Positions 6,715 to 7,729 of a stretch of 7,729 bases of DNA are shown here, one piece after another. The stretch is taken from positions 1 through 7,729 of the forward strand of contig CANQZO010000089.1 of NCBI GenBank assembly GCA_947628355.1, given 5' to 3'. The stretch's first letter is position 1. Each line of letters opens with the position of its first letter. The translations under genes and the position numbers were made by a program. Below the pieces are notes generated by a model, which had not been told where the DNA came from, did no database searches, and saw nothing but the letters and a program-made list of their open reading frames with translations. The stretch is from Candidatus Gastranaerophilales bacterium (GTDB lineage: Bacteria; Cyanobacteriota; Vampirovibrionia; Gastranaerophilales; Gastranaerophilaceae).

Positions 6715-6741
6715 TAAAGTAATTTTTAATTTTGCCGATAA
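6715..6741 (+). promoter_or_regulatory. Sigma-28 (FliA)-like promoter
   Basis: TAAAGTAA (6715-6722), an 11-base spacer of T and A only, then GCCGATAA (6734-6741). The enterobacterial sigma-28 consensus is TAAAGTTT-N11-GCCGATAA, so 14 of 16 consensus positions match and the spacing is exact; the two mismatches are at the end of the -35 box. It lies 60 bases before the ATG of the last gene, giving a leader of about 50 bases with a strong SD (AAAGGAG, 6790-6796). It should not be over-read: the -35 half is low complexity in this AT-rich DNA, while GCCGATAA is the informative part. Confidence 0.55.
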
Positions 6742-6750
6742 AACTATTTG

Positions 6751-6756
6751 TATAAT
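6751..6756 (+). promoter_or_regulatory. Alternative sigma-70 -10 box (TATAAT)
   Basis: A perfect TATAAT preceded by TTTG lies ten bases after the sigma-28-like -10 box and 46 bases before the ATG of the last gene. The position 17 bases upstream reads AATTTT, not a convincing -35, and TTGCCG at 6733-6738 is too close (12 bases). It could act as the housekeeping promoter of the same gene, alone or as a second start overlapping the sigma-28-like site. Confidence 0.4.
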
Positions 6757-6801
6757 TAGTATGAAAATTTATAGATTAAATAAATTTTGAAAGGAGTAAG
6801 C

Positions 6802-7729
6802 ATGAGCGGTGAAATTAATTTTAAGGACTACGCATTAAGAAATGAAAACTGGCTAAGTTTGGAGGGCGAAGAAGCCGGAAAACATGAAACGGACGGTACT
6901 TTATCAGATGATGAAATTTCCGTATTCTTTTCACATGCCCATATTGAAATAGGCAGTAATGAATATGGTGATGCCGTAATAAATGAAGAAGAATTTGCAA
7001 AATGGTATGATGCTAACCAAGATGCAATTACAGATTACTATGCCCAATTAGATTTAGATGAAAATCTTACATTTGAGCAAAAAAGACAAATGATGAAAGA
7101 ATCAATATTAGAATATGCAAATGAAGAATTTGCAGACATAATTGCCAAAGACCAAGAAGGTAATCCAAGACTGGGCAATCTTAATATGTATCCGACAAGT
7201 AATAAAGTTCAAGATGTTAATTTAGTATACACTGAAGGTAGTGTAGGAAAAACTCTAGAGGAATTGACCGACAGAGATACCTTTATTGAAGCATTACATC
7301 TTGGAGAAACAGATAAGCATGATGCTTATGATATTGAAGATGCCGATTTGTTGCATTCAATGTCCAAATATGAGCTTGGCAAATTATACGATAAATTAGC
7401 TGAGTATGGCGAACATTTAGGTATTGCAAAAGATGGAAAAATTACTGTTGATGCACTTCAGTTATTAGCTGAATTCGGTAATGAAAAAGAAAAAGAAACA
7501 GGCGAATGCGGTACAGACAGAAATGGTAATGCTAAAGTGAATGATACTGTCATTAATGAAAACGATATTGAGGCATTCTTAAAAGCATATGATGAATGGA
7601 AAAATTCACAAATAACAACGCCGGACCCAGGACCTGACCTGGGGTATGACCCGGGACATAACCCGGGACCCGTACCAGGACCTGACCCGGGACCCGAACC
7701 AGGACCTGACCCGGGACCTGACCCGGGAC
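6802..7729 (+). CDS. Acidic EF-hand-like protein with a Pro-Gly repeat tract, 5' part
   Basis: The frame is open from the ATG to the window end (309 codons, no stop), so the 3' part is missing. I do not recognise the protein. AAAGGAG five bases before the ATG is the best ribosome site in the window. No signal peptide or membrane helix is visible. Residues 1-273 are acidic and contain EF-hand-like loops: 27-38 (E29, D31, G32, L34, E38), 53-64 (N53, D57, I60, E64), a degenerate one at 207-218 (D211, G212, I214), and 239-250 (D239, N241, N243, V246), followed by INENDIEAFL. Each is followed or preceded by helix-like sequence, so calcium binding is plausible, but only some ligands are kept. Residues 274-309 are nine tetrapeptides, mostly PDPG, likely an extended linker to another domain beyond the window. 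An extracellular or surface role would fit, but export is not shown. Confidence 0.85.
   Translation, partial: MSGEINFKDYALRNENWLSLEGEEAGKHETDGTLSDDEISVFFSHAHIEIGSNEYGDAVINEEEFAKWYDANQDAITDYYAQLDLDENLTFEQKRQMMKESILEYANEEFADIIAKDQEGNPRLGNLNMYPTSNKVQDVNLVYTEGSVGKTLEELTDRDTFIEALHLGETDKHDAYDIEDADLLHSMSKYELGKLYDKLAEYGEHLGIAKDGKITVDALQLLAEFGNEKEKETGECGTDRNGNAKVNDTVINENDIEAFLKAYDEWKNSQITTPDPGPDLGYDPGHNPGPVPGPDPGPEPGPDPGPDPG
7621..7729 (+). repeat. In-frame 12-bp tandem repeat encoding P-x-P-G units
   Basis: Nine consecutive 12-base units encode PDPG, PDLG, YDPG, HNPG, PVPG, PDPG, PEPG, PDPG and PDPG. The core unit is CCTGACCCGGGA. The first half has more substitutions, the last units are almost identical, and the array continues past the window edge. 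I count 76 G/C in 109 bases (about 70%), in sharp contrast to the AT-rich flank. CCCGGG words recur at the unit joins. The period of 12 keeps the reading frame, so gain or loss of units would change only linker length. Confidence 0.95.

Noticed and set aside
7621..7729. CRISPR array or mobile-element end suggested by the short repeats
   Set aside because: The 12-base units are contiguous without spacers, stay in the reading frame and encode regular PxPG tetrapeptides, so they are a protein-coding tandem repeat.

Overview
The window is AT-rich throughout its coding regions. Gene content suggests an anaerobic, fermentative bacterium from a non-photosynthetic sister lineage of Cyanobacteria (Gastranaerophilales/Melainabacteria type). 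This placement is inference. It rests on an [FeFe]-hydrogenase maturase, a SpoIID-like protein next to a MurJ flippase with no other sporulation genes in view, and the N-terminal sequence of that MurJ, which resembles cyanobacterial homologues. A Firmicutes-like or other gut anaerobe is not excluded.

Layout. (1) Positions 2-1137, + strand: the end of one and the whole of a second sugar-type ABC permease (MalF/UgpA-like then MalG/UgpE-like), joined by an ATGA overlap. (2) Positions 1136-1473, - strand: a small acidic orphan protein with a well-formed intrinsic terminator that sits against the permease stop codon. (3) Positions 1621-2832, - strand: hydF, complete, with a GTPase domain and the cluster-binding cysteine/histidine motif. 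(4) Positions 2889-6664, + strand: a tight three-gene operon, divergent from hydF, of a SpoIID/LytB-type lytic transglycosylase homologue, the lipid II flippase MurJ, and a YrdC/TsaC-type threonylcarbamoyl-AMP synthase, each start overlapping the previous stop. (5) Positions 6802-7729, + strand: the first 309 codons of an unrecognised acidic protein with EF-hand-like loops. It runs into a strongly GC-rich Pro-Xaa-Pro-Gly tetrapeptide repeat and leaves the window without a stop. Its upstream region holds a word-for-word match to the sigma-28 (FliA) promoter consensus.

How the parts fit. The permeases would import a sugar or related solute for fermentation, and HydF helps to build the hydrogenase H-cluster that disposes of electrons as H2. 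MurJ supplies lipid II to the periplasm while the SpoIID-like enzyme would trim peptidoglycan there, so their coupling looks functional. YrdC is a tRNA modification enzyme that probably only shares transcription. The last gene is the most unusual item: repeat-bearing, probably calcium-binding, without a visible signal peptide, and possibly under motility-type sigma control.

I saw no rRNA, tRNA, CRISPR array, insertion sequence or transposase. No intergenic stretch exceeds 300 bases; the longest, 1474-1620 and 6665-6801, are described as features or findings.
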